Shown piece after piece: positions 16,834-24,995 of a DNA stretch of 41,532 nucleotides. The first letter of the stretch is position 1; each line of letters opens with the position of its first letter. The DNA comes from an uncultured Eubacterium sp. (lineage in GTDB: Bacteria > Bacillota > Clostridia > Lachnospirales > Lachnospiraceae), in contig URKY01000021.1 in the NCBI GenBank assembly GCA_900548465.1, positions 1-41,532 of the forward strand, written 5' to 3'. Both the position numbers and the translations under genes were made by a program. Below the pieces are notes generated by a model that had not been told where the DNA came from, made no database searches, and saw nothing but the letters and a program-made list of their open reading frames with translations.

Positions 16834-17344
16834 CTCCTTTTGGGTCGGTGGCGATAAATGAATTATTAAGCATCATTTGCATTATGTTTGGTTTTACAAT
16901 AAAAAACGTCTTTCCTGCACCCGAACCACCTATTACAAGCATGTTGTTATTCAAACCGGTAACACTGGTATCAATGCTCATTCGCACGTTATTACTTAAT
17001 ATTCTGTTCTTGCACTCGTCCTTATCTGCAAGTGCTTTATTAACCATTCGTATGTCTGCAAATTTTGCAGTACCATATTCCTTGCCATGCATAAGATTTC
17101 TTCTGCTTGTCACATACATTAGAACTGCCATTCCGTATATTAACGAACCATAAATTACTGCTCTTAATGTATTGGCATTGTAGTAATTTCCAAATGGATT
17201 TTTTATTGCAGCATTAAACTTATTAAGAATTAATACTATATCGCCACTGTTGTTCCACACACCATTTAGGACGTACGAAACATAAATTGTAAAAAGTTCT
17301 CCAATTATTAAACAGGGAATTACTATTGAATTCTTTCTGTTCAT
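16834..17344 (-). CDS. VirD4-like coupling protein, exon 1
   Basis: The 5' exon encodes 170 codons plus one base. Residues about 5-30 and 55-82 are two membrane helices (IVIPCLIIGELFTIYVSYVL; AVIYGSLIYGMAVLMYV). HGKEYGTAKFAD precedes the Walker A motif GGSGAGKT at about 138-145, and the exon ends in FIATDPKG. AAGGGGG precedes ATG 17344, 2 nt after the PcfB-like gene stop. The apparent frame beyond 16834 (to 16781) is intron sequence. The full product (719 residues) is normal for a membrane-anchored coupling protein. Confidence 0.92.
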
Positions 17345-17346
17345 GG

Positions 17347-18303
17347 CTATCGCCCCCTTGAAGTTCCTTTAACAGATTCTGTTTTTCTAACCTTGGGACC
17401 CGGAGTCCCAACCTTTTTGGCTTTTTGTTTTCTTTCGCTTTTGCCTCTTCTTTGTTCCTGTAATGCCCTATTTTTAACATTTACATCCACACTGTCATAA
17501 TGCTGCTTCTGTAAATTCTGACCTGAAAGTTTCTCTGCCACCTGCCCGTCTCTGTCAACAAGTTCGTATTCCTTGTCCTTGTTAAGATATGCGAAGAAAG
17601 TCTTTCCACCGTTAATTGATACAACATCTGACTTATCAAGCCATAAGTATCTGACATTGTCACCATATGTATTAGGAACCCTTGTCTTTATGGATGTAAG
17701 ATTTTCCTCTTCATAAAGTTTCCTTGAAATGGTAATATCTACTCTTGAAGGATCATTTATCATTGCATTGTATTTAAGTTCATCTGCATACCTGTCTAAC
17801 TGTTCCTTTCTTTCCGGTTCGACTTCACTGGGAGTATCTTTTAAAATGTTTTCTTTCTTAAGATAATCAACAACCTTTTCAAAATCTCCATCCTTACCGT
17901 TTCTTACATAATCCATTAAGTTCTCAATGCTTCCATTGCCTAACTTTTCGATTAATGTATTTATTCTTGGTGTTGCCTCGGTATGAAAAAGAACTTCTGT
18001 CATTCCGTCTGACTTATTTATGTCCGGAAGTTTTGAATAAAGAATTCCATATTTCTTTGCAAGTTTCTTAAACTTCTTCATGTCCTCTTCCCTGATTTTT
18101 AATACCTGCAAACTACCATCCTTACTTAGCATCTTTTTCAATGATGTCTTTCCCTGAAGCTTTTCTCTTGTAAGCAGTGCATAAATGAACACTGCCAGAT
18201 TTTTTGCCTGCTTCACTGTTCCACCTGTTACGTCCATTCCAAATCTCAATCCATCAAATTCAAGTCTTATTATCTGTATTGCCTGTGAAATTTCATCTGA
18301 CAT
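17347..18303 (-). CDS. PcfB-family (DUF3801-like) conjugation protein
   Basis: 318 residues from ATG 18303 (AGGAGGT 6 nt upstream; an earlier ATG at 18324 overlaps that site). The N-terminal 130 residues (AKNLAVFIYALLTREKLQGK; FKKLAKKYGILYSKLPDINK) fit PcfB/DUF3801, a relaxosome accessory that helps bring the relaxase to the coupling protein. The C-terminal tail is Lys/Arg/Gln-rich and probably disordered. It overlaps a hairpin sequence (17393-17411) also found as a terminator elsewhere in the window. Position just before the coupling protein fits the role. Confidence 0.8.
   Translation of the reverse strand: MSDEISQAIQIIRLEFDGLRFGMDVTGGTVKQAKNLAVFIYALLTREKLQGKTSLKKMLSKDGSLQVLKIREEDMKKFKKLAKKYGILYSKLPDINKSDGMTEVLFHTEATPRINTLIEKLGNGSIENLMDYVRNGKDGDFEKVVDYLKKENILKDTPSEVEPERKEQLDRYADELKYNAMINDPSRVDITISRKLYEEENLTSIKTRVPNTYGDNVRYLWLDKSDVVSINGGKTFFAYLNKDKEYELVDRDGQVAEKLSGQNLQKQHYDSVDVNVKNRALQEQRRGKSERKQKAKKVGTPGPKVRKTESVKGTSRGR
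17393..17411. repeat. GGGAC-N5-GTCCC palindrome inside the pcfB-like gene
   Basis: TTGGGACCCGGAGTCCCAA followed on the plus strand by CCTTTTT. Nearly the same sequence, with the same T-run, is the terminator at 22496-22524, and a shorter copy lies at 40451-40465. Here it encodes GTPGPK near the protein's C terminus. Confidence 0.6.
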
Positions 18304-18307
18304 ATGC

Positions 18308-18646
18308 TCACCTCCTCTGCCCATTGTTAAGCATGATTGCTATGTCTATTATTGTTGCCATTGCCTTTTCATCTTTCTTACAATTAATCAGTGAATCAAT
18401 CTGTTTTTCAGACAGTTTATTTTTTATTGCAATTTTTATCTGTTTCATCTGTGCAATTGTTAAATCACCGTCTGCCAGTCTTTCCACCAGATCATTATTG
18501 TATTTTTTAGAGAAAAACAATCTCTTAATCAGGGATACCGGTTCTCCTTTTCTGGTGTTTTTCTCAATCCTAATATTCTCTTTTCTATTCTTCTGTGCTA
18601 TCTGAAATTCACTTTTAAATTCCTTTGCCTGTTCCACATAAATCAC
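18308..18646 (-). CDS. Hypothetical protein between relaxase and PcfB-like genes
   Basis: 112 residues, basic, not recognised. AAGGAAGTG precedes ATG 18646, which overlaps the relaxase stop by 4 nt, and its TGA stop lies in the leader of the next gene, so it is part of the mobilisation operon. The middle (LADGDLTIAQMKQIKIAIKN) is helical. Small proteins at this place in Tn1549-type elements are common but uncharacterised; a relaxosome accessory role is inference. Confidence 0.75.
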   Translation of the reverse strand: MIYVEQAKEFKSEFQIAQKNRKENIRIEKNTRKGEPVSLIKRLFFSKKYNNDLVERLADGDLTIAQMKQIKIAIKNKLSEKQIDSLINCKKDEKAMATIIDIAIMLNNGQRR

Positions 18647-20088
18647 TTCCTTTTAACATATTTTTTCTCCTGTTCTTCCTGTTTGTTTTTTTCTTCTTTG
18701 ATTGCTCTTTCCTCAATTTCCTTATTCTCCTGCCTTACTTTTACTTCCTTTATGATTTTGTAACCTACACTAATTTCTTTTCTTAATTGTTTTGTTTCCT
18801 TTTCATTTGCCTGTAAAAGTTCTTTATAATATTCCCTTAATTTTTTTGCTTCCTCAAATGACAATCCCTCTTCTTTAAGTGTTGCCCTTGCTTCTAATAC
18901 AATCTGCTCTGATTCCTTAAATGTGTCATCACCCATCTTATAGAAAATGGTTGCTTTCTTTTCCTGTTCTATGTTCTCCACTGCCTGAAATACTTTAAGG
19001 AGCTTTTCCATTTCATCAACTATTACCTTTTTTGCCTTAAGTAGCACTGACACCTTTTTTCTCAAATCTTTTTGCACGTCAGATATTTGTTCCACATCAG
19101 TAACGTCATACTTTGCAAGGAATAAATACTGCTTTTGTAATAACTTAAACTTCTTAACATCCTTCCTGTATTTCCATACCTGTGAGTATGGTTGTTTTCT
19201 TATTTTTCCCAAACGATACATTTCCCTAAAATACTGTCTTTGCAATCCTGTCATCCTCGTTTTTCTTACTTTTTTTGACTTAAATCTTCTGACTCTTGGA
19301 GATCTTACTATCTGATTACTTCTATAAGTATTAAGATTTTCCTTTACAATTCTTTCTTTTAATTCATCAATTCCATAGCCCTGTCCTAACGTCTTTGTAC
19401 GTCTGAATCTTTCCATTCCCGGTGGTTTCACTGCCAGATACTTTCCCTGCTTTATTTCATAACCTTCTGCTTCTAACATTTGAAGAAACATTGAATAATC
19501 CGCAGCCCTTAATACACATGCATCTATATCCTGTTTTATTTGCTCATTCCATATAAACGGTCCGTCCTTTAAAACATCCCATTCTTTTTTGTCTGTCTTT
19601 TCAATTGATTTCTCCAGTGTTGAAAGATTGTACTTTTCACATATTCTGTCTATTCTTGGCTGAATGTTTTTTTCCCAATCACCTTTTTTGTAATGATATT
19701 TATATCCGTCTGTGAAACGCACACTATTCCAGATGATGTGACCATGAATGTGGTCTGTGTTGGTATGAACTGCATATACTACCTCGTAGTCGCTTTCCAG
19801 ATACTCGTGAACAAATTCTTCTATAACCTTCATTGCTGTATCTCCATCACACTCATTTTCTTCAAACGAAATGATGAGATGATACCCCTGTCTTTTGTCC
19901 ATTTTTCCATAAAGTCTTTTTGTCTCCTTCATACACTCATAGGCATTTTCTTTTATGCAGTTAACACTTCCTGTAAGCAGACCATTCATGGTCTTTTCAT
20001 CCTTTAAAATGTAATCAATTGCCACCTGCAGATGTGAGCCTTTAGAACGGTGATGGCTATTCATGTGTAATATTCTGCTAATCGCCAT
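18643..20088 (-). CDS. MOBP-type relaxase
   Basis: 481 residues. Motif I: VAIDYILKDEKT with candidate nucleophile Tyr26. Motif III: HTNTDHIHGHIIWNSV (108-123), the metal-binding His triad. YHLIISFEENE (69-79) is the strand before it. The first 250 residues are the nicking domain; the rest is a long charged coiled coil (KLLQKQYLFLAKYD; EEAKKLREYYKELLQANEKE) that likely contacts partners. It nicks oriT, binds the 5' end covalently and leads the strand into the recipient. The start overlaps the MobC-like gene by 11 nt. Confidence 0.95.
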   Translation of the reverse strand: MAISRILHMNSHHRSKGSHLQVAIDYILKDEKTMNGLLTGSVNCIKENAYECMKETKRLYGKMDKRQGYHLIISFEENECDGDTAMKVIEEFVHEYLESDYEVVYAVHTNTDHIHGHIIWNSVRFTDGYKYHYKKGDWEKNIQPRIDRICEKYNLSTLEKSIEKTDKKEWDVLKDGPFIWNEQIKQDIDACVLRAADYSMFLQMLEAEGYEIKQGKYLAVKPPGMERFRRTKTLGQGYGIDELKERIVKENLNTYRSNQIVRSPRVRRFKSKKVRKTRMTGLQRQYFREMYRLGKIRKQPYSQVWKYRKDVKKFKLLQKQYLFLAKYDVTDVEQISDVQKDLRKKVSVLLKAKKVIVDEMEKLLKVFQAVENIEQEKKATIFYKMGDDTFKESEQIVLEARATLKEEGLSFEEAKKLREYYKELLQANEKETKQLRKEISVGYKIIKEVKVRQENKEIEERAIKEEKNKQEEQEKKYVKRK

Positions 20089-20407
20089 ACTTTTCCATAA
20101 AAGCTCCCACCTTAAGATTCAGTAATCGCATGTACTCCATAAGCCTTGTCTTATCACTGTCCATATACAAACCACTGTTATTATTGCGGACAATCTGATT
20201 AACGTTATTACCTATGTGATTGACCTCATTAATCAGTTTAAGAATATGTTTTCTCATATCAGGATTTGGCATCTTTATGTTTGAAATCGCATATCTGACA
20301 TAGGCTGAGAAATTCATGTTACAGGCATTTGCATTTTCCTTTACTATCTGATATTCCCTGTCATTGAATCTTATAAGTTTTGTAATGTCTCTTTTATCTG
20401 AACTCAT
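20078..20407 (-). CDS. MobC-like relaxosome accessory protein
   Basis: 109 residues from ATG 20407, with GGAAGGTGG upstream; the longer frame to 20503 reads through the probable oriT. N-terminal ribbon-helix-helix (DITKLIRFNDREYQIVKENA) and a C-terminal MobC-type helix (HILKLINEVNHIGNNVNQIV). MobC proteins bind near nic and assist melting by the relaxase. It overlaps the relaxase start, consistent with equimolar expression. Confidence 0.85.
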   Translation of the reverse strand: MSSDKRDITKLIRFNDREYQIVKENANACNMNFSAYVRYAISNIKMPNPDMRKHILKLINEVNHIGNNVNQIVRNNNSGLYMDSDKTRLMEYMRLLNLKVGAFMEKYGD

Positions 20408-20459
20408 ATATCCACCTTCCTTCTGTAAAATAATGTAGGCTATGTCTTTTGCAAGATAC

Positions 20460-20479
20460 GCATTTGTATATACAAATGC
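20460..20479. other. Candidate origin of transfer (oriT)
   Basis: GCATTTGTATATACAAATGC is a perfect 20-bp palindrome 53 bp upstream of the MobC-like start, with a GC-rich asymmetric flank (GGGGTTTGGGGATATGCC on the minus strand). A strong inverted repeat next to the mobC-relaxase pair is the usual oriT position. The nic site cannot be read from sequence alone. Confidence 0.55.
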
Positions 20480-20514
20480 ATTCTTGTTGTGGCATATCCC
20501 CAAACCCCTTTTAT

Positions 20515-21051
20515 TTATCTAACCTTTACTTCCTCGGCTATTTTTATGTCCTTATCTTTCTTAAAATTTAAGAACTCTAACTTGTCTGAATATGTACTGC
20601 TTTTTCTAAAATCAACCAACTGCTTATCCCTTAGGCTGAAATACCTCCCCTTATCTGGACCAACAATAATGTGGTCCAGAAGAGGTATTCCCACCAGATT
20701 GCAAATATCAACTAGCTTTGCCGTAGTTCTAATGTCTTCCTTTGATGGTTCTAAAATGTTGGATGGATGGTTATGCAAAATCATCATATTTGCTGCATTT
20801 GACAATATTGCTGACTTAAGTATTTCTCTTGGCGAAGCAATTGTAGTATCTATTGCTCCAATGCTTACCAGATTGAAATTCAATGGCTGAAGCTTACTGT
20901 TAAAATTGATTACACATAAAGCTTCACGATCCATATCCCTTATGTAATCTCCAACTACCATTGCCACCTTTTCAGGGGATGTAAGTTGTTCTTCTGATAG
21001 CAGCGGTCGTTCCTTTACAAGTCTAATTGATACCTGATTTATCTTTTCCAT
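20515..21051 (-). CDS. RadC-like JAB/MPN domain protein
   Basis: 178 residues from ATG 21051 (GAGGTG upstream; a TTG six bases earlier is an alternative). The JAMM metal site is complete: HNHPSNILEPSKED with the upstream Glu region (REALCVINFNSK). RadC-like proteins of this family are widespread on mobile elements; no clear DNA-repair role has been shown, and activity as a metalloprotease or nuclease is unproven. It lies between DUF5688 and the MobC-like gene in the leading region, so it is likely to enter the recipient early. Confidence 0.9.
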   Translation of the reverse strand: MEKINQVSIRLVKERPLLSEEQLTSPEKVAMVVGDYIRDMDREALCVINFNSKLQPLNFNLVSIGAIDTTIASPREILKSAILSNAANMMILHNHPSNILEPSKEDIRTTAKLVDICNLVGIPLLDHIIVGPDKGRYFSLRDKQLVDFRKSSTYSDKLEFLNFKKDKDIKIAEEVKVR

Positions 21052-21150
21052 CTGCAATCACCTCAACTTTAATGAAAAACTCTTCATCCGAACTGCAGTT
21101 AGCAACTTCACTTTTTATCCTCTCTGCCAATTCTTTTTGAAAATCTTCTA
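21023..21150 (-). CDS. Possible small protein with no standard start codon
   Basis: Between the DUF5688 stop and the RadC-like start, one minus frame reads VIEDFQKELAERIKSEVANC, SSDEEFFIKVEVIADGKDKS, GIN-stop. Composition and length are protein-like. A GAGAGGG site lies just upstream, but the codon in the start position is ATA, not ATG; the first allowed alternative is a poorly placed TTG at 21130. Either a gene whose start has mutated, an ATA-initiated protein, or a product of frameshifting from DUF5688. Confidence 0.35.
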
Positions 21151-21153
21151 TGA

Positions 21154-22170
21154 CTATCTGCCCTCTCTTTCCGGACTTGATATTGCTCCACGGTCAACGT
21201 CATCAAGACTCTTATTTATTGTGTCTGTTGCAAGTCTTAATGTTCTTAAATCCTTGTCGTAGCAATATACCTGATTTGAAAGGCGGTCATTAATGTCTAC
21301 CTGATCCATATTGATTTCATATACTATTTCTGCAAGTTCATCCGGCGAACTAAAATCTGCTGACACTGCAATAACCTCATGGACACTTGAAGGTAAAATG
21401 TATAAGTCACTTCCAACCTTTTCAGCTAATTCATGAAGTGGCTCTTCGTATAAAATTGAAGCTGCTCCATACAATTTACTTTCGTTTGTAATTACATACA
21501 TTGAATGTTCATTAGGTGTTTCCATCATTACTTCATTGAATTCTTCCTGCATTTCTTCACCCAATTCACTTTCACCAAATATAATTTCACTAATGACTTC
21601 ATTCATGTTCTTAATTGACACCGGGAATAATTCCTTTGTGTTCTTATTTGCTGCATTGTATAAGTCATTTTCTGTAAGACCTTCCTTTGCTGCTAAATCA
21701 TTGTTAACAAGATTTGTATATGTTCCTAATGAATCATTTCCAAGATTCCATCTGTACACAATTGCAAGGTCTTCAAATTCTCTGTGTGGAACAGTCTTCA
21801 ATAACTCTCTGTTCTGTTCAGCATTTATTAATGTAAAAAATACGTTATCCTTAAGTCTTGACGTATCTAAAAAATCTGCCTTAATTTCCTTGTTAAATGA
21901 TTCAATTCCATTTCCCATTGTTTCAGCTGCCATTCTTACAACATCTTCGTAATTTCCTGTTCTTTCGTATTCTTCATACAGGTTGTTTACGTATAATGTT
22001 GGTGTGGCATTTTTTAATCCTGGAATATCATAAAAATTTAATCCATCAACCTCACGGTTAGTCTTATTAACCTTTCTGATTACAACTCCACAATCCTTGT
22101 ACTTCTCATCCATGTAATCCTTAATATCTTCCTTAATCTTTTCCTTAAATTCTTCGTAATTTAAATTCAT
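21154..22170 (-). CDS. DUF5688-family protein
   Basis: 338 residues from ATG 22170, AGGAGG upstream (the earlier ATG at 22194 overlaps that site). NLNYEEFKEKIKEDIKDYM, GVVIRKVNKTNREVDGLNFY and the later ESKLYGAASILYEEPLHELA are typical of DUF5688 proteins carried by Lachnospiraceae mobile elements. The function is unknown. It is the first gene of the mobilisation/transfer operon, behind a promoter and a leader hairpin. Confidence 0.8.
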   Translation of the reverse strand: MNLNYEEFKEKIKEDIKDYMDEKYKDCGVVIRKVNKTNREVDGLNFYDIPGLKNATPTLYVNNLYEEYERTGNYEDVVRMAAETMGNGIESFNKEIKADFLDTSRLKDNVFFTLINAEQNRELLKTVPHREFEDLAIVYRWNLGNDSLGTYTNLVNNDLAAKEGLTENDLYNAANKNTKELFPVSIKNMNEVISEIIFGESELGEEMQEEFNEVMMETPNEHSMYVITNESKLYGAASILYEEPLHELAEKVGSDLYILPSSVHEVIAVSADFSSPDELAEIVYEINMDQVDINDRLSNQVYCYDKDLRTLRLATDTINKSLDDVDRGAISSPEREGR

Positions 22171-22282
22171 ATTTGTCCTCCTAAAAAATTTCATAATTCT
22201 AATATTGGCCCTGTTTCACTCCTACGGTGGAACAACTAAAATGCTTTCACTTTTCATAAGACACCTCCATTTTTGCAATAAA

Positions 22283-22339
22283 AAATGCCTTATTGAAAAA
22301 CAGTCAGTTTCTTAAACTACTGTTCTCAATAAGGCATTT
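22283..22339 (-). terminator. Terminator-like leader hairpin of the transfer operon
   Basis: AAATGCCTTATTGA and TCAATAAGGCATTT form a perfect 14-bp stem; an inner pairing (AACAGT/ACTGTT) extends it. On the minus strand TTTTTTATTGC follows. It lies between promoter 22394-22422 and the DUF5688 start (22170), so it should attenuate the whole transfer operon. The rest of 22171-22681 holds no gene. Confidence 0.65.
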
Positions 22340-22393
22340 ATTTATTTTTGATTTAAAGTTTTAAGGTTTGTTGGTCTCAAACTTTATGGTTAT

Positions 22394-22422
22394 ATTTTAC
22401 TATTGCAGTGTGTCTATGTCGA
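22394..22422 (-). promoter_or_regulatory. Probable promoter of the mobilisation/transfer operon
   Basis: Minus strand -35 TCGACA, 17-bp spacer, -10 TAAAAT followed by TATAACC. Upstream flank CCACGTTAGAATT resembles CCACATTAGAATT before the CAP gene (40395-40410), and the core matches the SpoVG-operon promoter at 4507-4535. Confidence 0.5.
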
Positions 22423-22495
22423 ATTCTAACGTGGATGGGATTTAGGAAAATAAACCGTATTGTGGTTTAAGTTATTGGGTTGATGTGCAAAAAGG

Positions 22496-22524
22496 AAAGG
22501 TTGGGACACGAGGTCCCAACCTTT
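22496..22524 (-). terminator. Strong terminator after the gene at 22682-23209
   Basis: AAAGGTTGGGAC, loop of 5, GTCCCAACCTTT: perfect 12-bp stem with T-runs on both sides, so it can act in both directions. It closes the cargo island on its left side. Confidence 0.8.
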
Positions 22525-22681
22525 TTCATTGGTAATATTATACTTTAATGATAGTATATGAATAGATTCACCCTAGTGTTTCAATGCTTTAAATAGTTCT
22601 TTTCTTCTAATTAAAACCAATAGAATATTCCGAATGAATATTTTTTCTACTTAACATCTAGTACTATTATCTATTGACCTA

Positions 22682-23209
22682 TTACCATTTTCCATACATT
22701 GCAATACTAGTAGGTGATGAACCTGATTTTAAACCGGTATCAACAAATCCATAATTCTTGCCATCACCAGTTACCTTCACCCATTTTCCTGATGTATTTT
22801 CCACATAATGAATCTGTTTAGTCCACTGCTTTGTCTGACCTGCACAGGCATCGAGACATGCAACTCTGCATCCACTTGCAACACTTCCCCAACTGTTACC
22901 ATTTGGAGTTATTATTGTTTTTTTTCTTCTCATTTTAAAAGTATAATACTTAGTATTATTAATTGTTACTGTTCCATATGGATAATTTGTACACGGTGTA
23001 GTAGCTTTTGATGCTGGAGCCTTCAACATTCCTGCAATAAATTTACCATTTGGTCCAAGAAAATGAATACTGGTTAGACTACCTTCATTTCCGTACCTTG
23101 CATATGCCTCATTTTTTTCTAATTGTCCAATTTTTTTAGCACCATTACTATCATACACTGGTACCACCTTTCCACTTTTGTTAATTAAAATTGCTGGTGA
23201 TAATGCCAT
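22682..23209 (-). CDS. Uncharacterised Cys-containing protein of the cargo island
   Basis: 175 residues, family not recognised. ATG 23209 follows AGGAGG. The N-terminal half (AILINKSGKVVPVYDSNGAK, then KNEAYARYGNEG) resembles a short beta-rich SH3-like unit. The C-terminal half is Gly/Trp/Cys-rich (SVASGCRVACLDACAGQTKQ; KWVKVTGDGKNYGFVD). It has no signal peptide. It lies behind a promoter block shared with 26410-26440 and ends at the terminator 22496-22524. An accessory to the phage-like peptidoglycan-binding protein at 31679 is conceivable but not shown. Confidence 0.7.
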   Translation of the reverse strand: MALSPAILINKSGKVVPVYDSNGAKKIGQLEKNEAYARYGNEGSLTSIHFLGPNGKFIAGMLKAPASKATTPCTNYPYGTVTINNTKYYTFKMRRKKTIITPNGNSWGSVASGCRVACLDACAGQTKQWTKQIHYVENTSGKWVKVTGDGKNYGFVDTGLKSGSSPTSIAMYGKW

Positions 23210-23255
23210 ACATATTCCTCCTTTTGTCTTTTTAATTTCATTTGTTTTTAGTTAC

Positions 23256-23285
23256 TTTATATTAATTATGCACATAAAAAATATC
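23256..23285 (-). promoter_or_regulatory. Promoter-like block shared with 26410-26440
   Basis: Minus strand GATATTTTTTATGTGC, then TAATTAATATAAA; the copy at 26410-26440 is GATATTTTTATGCGCG, then TTAATTAATATAAA. The -10 is probably TATAAA. The rest of the 23210-23535 gap is AT-rich and without a gene. Confidence 0.4.
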
Positions 23286-23535
23286 ATATTTTGTTATTAG
23301 TGTTCTTTCTTTGAAGAACTCTTTACTATTAATAAGTTCCAAACTCAGTATTTAGCAACTAAAAAATAACAAAAATATTAATCTATGTTTAATATTTTTG
23401 TATCAAACTGGCTATAACTTTTATAACCGCACTTATATAGAATCTAACAGATTAACATTCTTTAGATTTTATTGCTTTCCTTTTCACCTATAAACACAAT
23501 AATGTATTTATGAATCACCAAACATTTTTTAATTA

Positions 23536-24885
23536 TTATTTTGTTATCTTCACACTCTTTCTCTTACTCCAGGCACCGTACACTTTTCTTTTATTTATTT
23601 TTTTATACCCTCGTATCTTTACATAATAAGTTTTATTTTTGCTTAATTTCTTTATTGTTATAGCTTTTGAACTTGCCTTTACATCCATTATTTTTCTTCC
23701 TTTTTTTAACTTCTTATCGTTAGCATACCATATTTCGTATCCTCCTACTCCCTTACTTTTTTCCCATGTTATCTTAATCATTCTGCCCTTTTGATTTACT
23801 ATCTTTGACAATTTTACTTTTGCTGGTTTTATAATAAATTTCTTATTCATTATCCCTTTATACAATTTCTTAAATTTAACTTTCACCTCGGCATAACCAG
23901 GCTTGATATTATTACTATACGAAACCGTATAGTATAACTTTGAAATAACCTTTCCTGAGCTATCCGTTATTGTAACGGCTGGCTTATTTGCCTTCCCATT
24001 ATATACAAAACTCCCCTTATTTAAAGATACCTTTTTCAATTTCTGAATCAGATCTTTTTTATTATTCCCACATACCTTACATTTATATGTAGCCACTCCC
24101 AAGTGTGTTGTCGTAGCTTTTTTTATTACTGACTGTAACGCATATGTATGACCACTCACACTACATTCTCTTGCTAATAGAATATTTACATCTACACTTT
24201 CCGGAATTCCAGGGACTTTTCCGCCATCAGTAAACTGCCATATATTATATTGTCTACTATAATCACAGCTTGAATTGTACTGAGCCACCCACTTATCTCA
24301 GTTTTCAAATCTTTTGTCTGTCAATCTATTATTCCACCAATAAAGATTTGAATAAATCCCTACTTTATACCCTGCTTCTAATATTTTGTTACAAAAAATC
24401 TCTGCAATATTACCAAGCAAATCATTTGATAACTTTTCCTGTTCATTGGCTTCTATATCATAATAAATAGGATATGTAGGATTTGCATTTGTTTCTCTTA
24501 CTAGTCGTAAAACATGATTTACTTCACTTTTTGCCATTTCAGCATTAATAGCATGAGAATAAATGTAAATTCCATATTGGATATTATTCTCACTACATCC
24601 CTGAATATTTTGCTTGAAATATTTATCATCCTGTCCAATATCATCATCACCATACCCACATCTTATAAGTACAAATTCAATATCTGTCTGTTTTACCTTC
24701 CCCCAATCAATTATGCCTTGATGATAACTTACATCAATACCTTTTGATAAAGCTCCTTTTATTACCTCACCTTTATCATTATAAAATACACCGTCAACGT
24801 TCGTCCACGCTGTAGCTGCCTCTACCAATGTACTACACCAAACGCAGCAAAACAAAACTACCAAAATCAATTTTATTTGTCTCAT
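23536..24885 (-). pseudogene. Secreted GH25 lysozyme with FN3 tail, broken by an in-frame TGA
   Basis: ATG 24885 (AGGAGG) starts a signal peptide (KLILVVLFCCVWCSTLVEA). GH25 motifs follow: KGIDVSYHQGIIDWGKV (catalytic Asp) and YPIYYDIEAN (Asp-x-Glu pair). At 24298-24300 a TGA interrupts RFEN-stop-DKWVAQYNSSCDYS, where a Trp codon would fit; the same frame then runs on through NIWQFTDGG, completing the GH25 barrel, and an FN3-like domain (IKITWEKSKGVGGYEIWYAN) to 23536. The catalytic half could still be made alone but lacks the last barrel strand. Probably a recent nonsense mutation, since the rest of the frame is undisturbed. Confidence 0.85.
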
Positions 24886-24950
24886 TAGCTCCTCCTTATT
24901 AGATATATTCTACTATACTTTTTTACATAAGTTTTCTCTAATTTATTTAA

Positions 24951-24976
24951 AAAAAGGCAGTTTTCACTGCCTTTTT
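24951..24976 (-). terminator. Bidirectional-type terminator after the protease gene
   Basis: AAAAAGGCAG, 6-nt loop, CTGCCTTTTT: perfect 10-bp stem with flanking A/T runs, 20 nt past the stop at 24996. Confidence 0.8.
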
Positions 24977-24995
24977 AATCTTTATACTAATTATG

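Noticed and set aside
20408..20503. N-terminal extension of the MobC-like protein
   Set aside because: The extension translates the oriT palindrome and has no ribosome site; ATG 20407 has a good one.
24298..24300. TGA read as tryptophan (alternative code or recoding)
   Set aside because: Other intact genes here end in TGA (for example the gene at 18308-18646) and use TGG for Trp, and no recoding signal is seen; a nonsense mutation is simpler.
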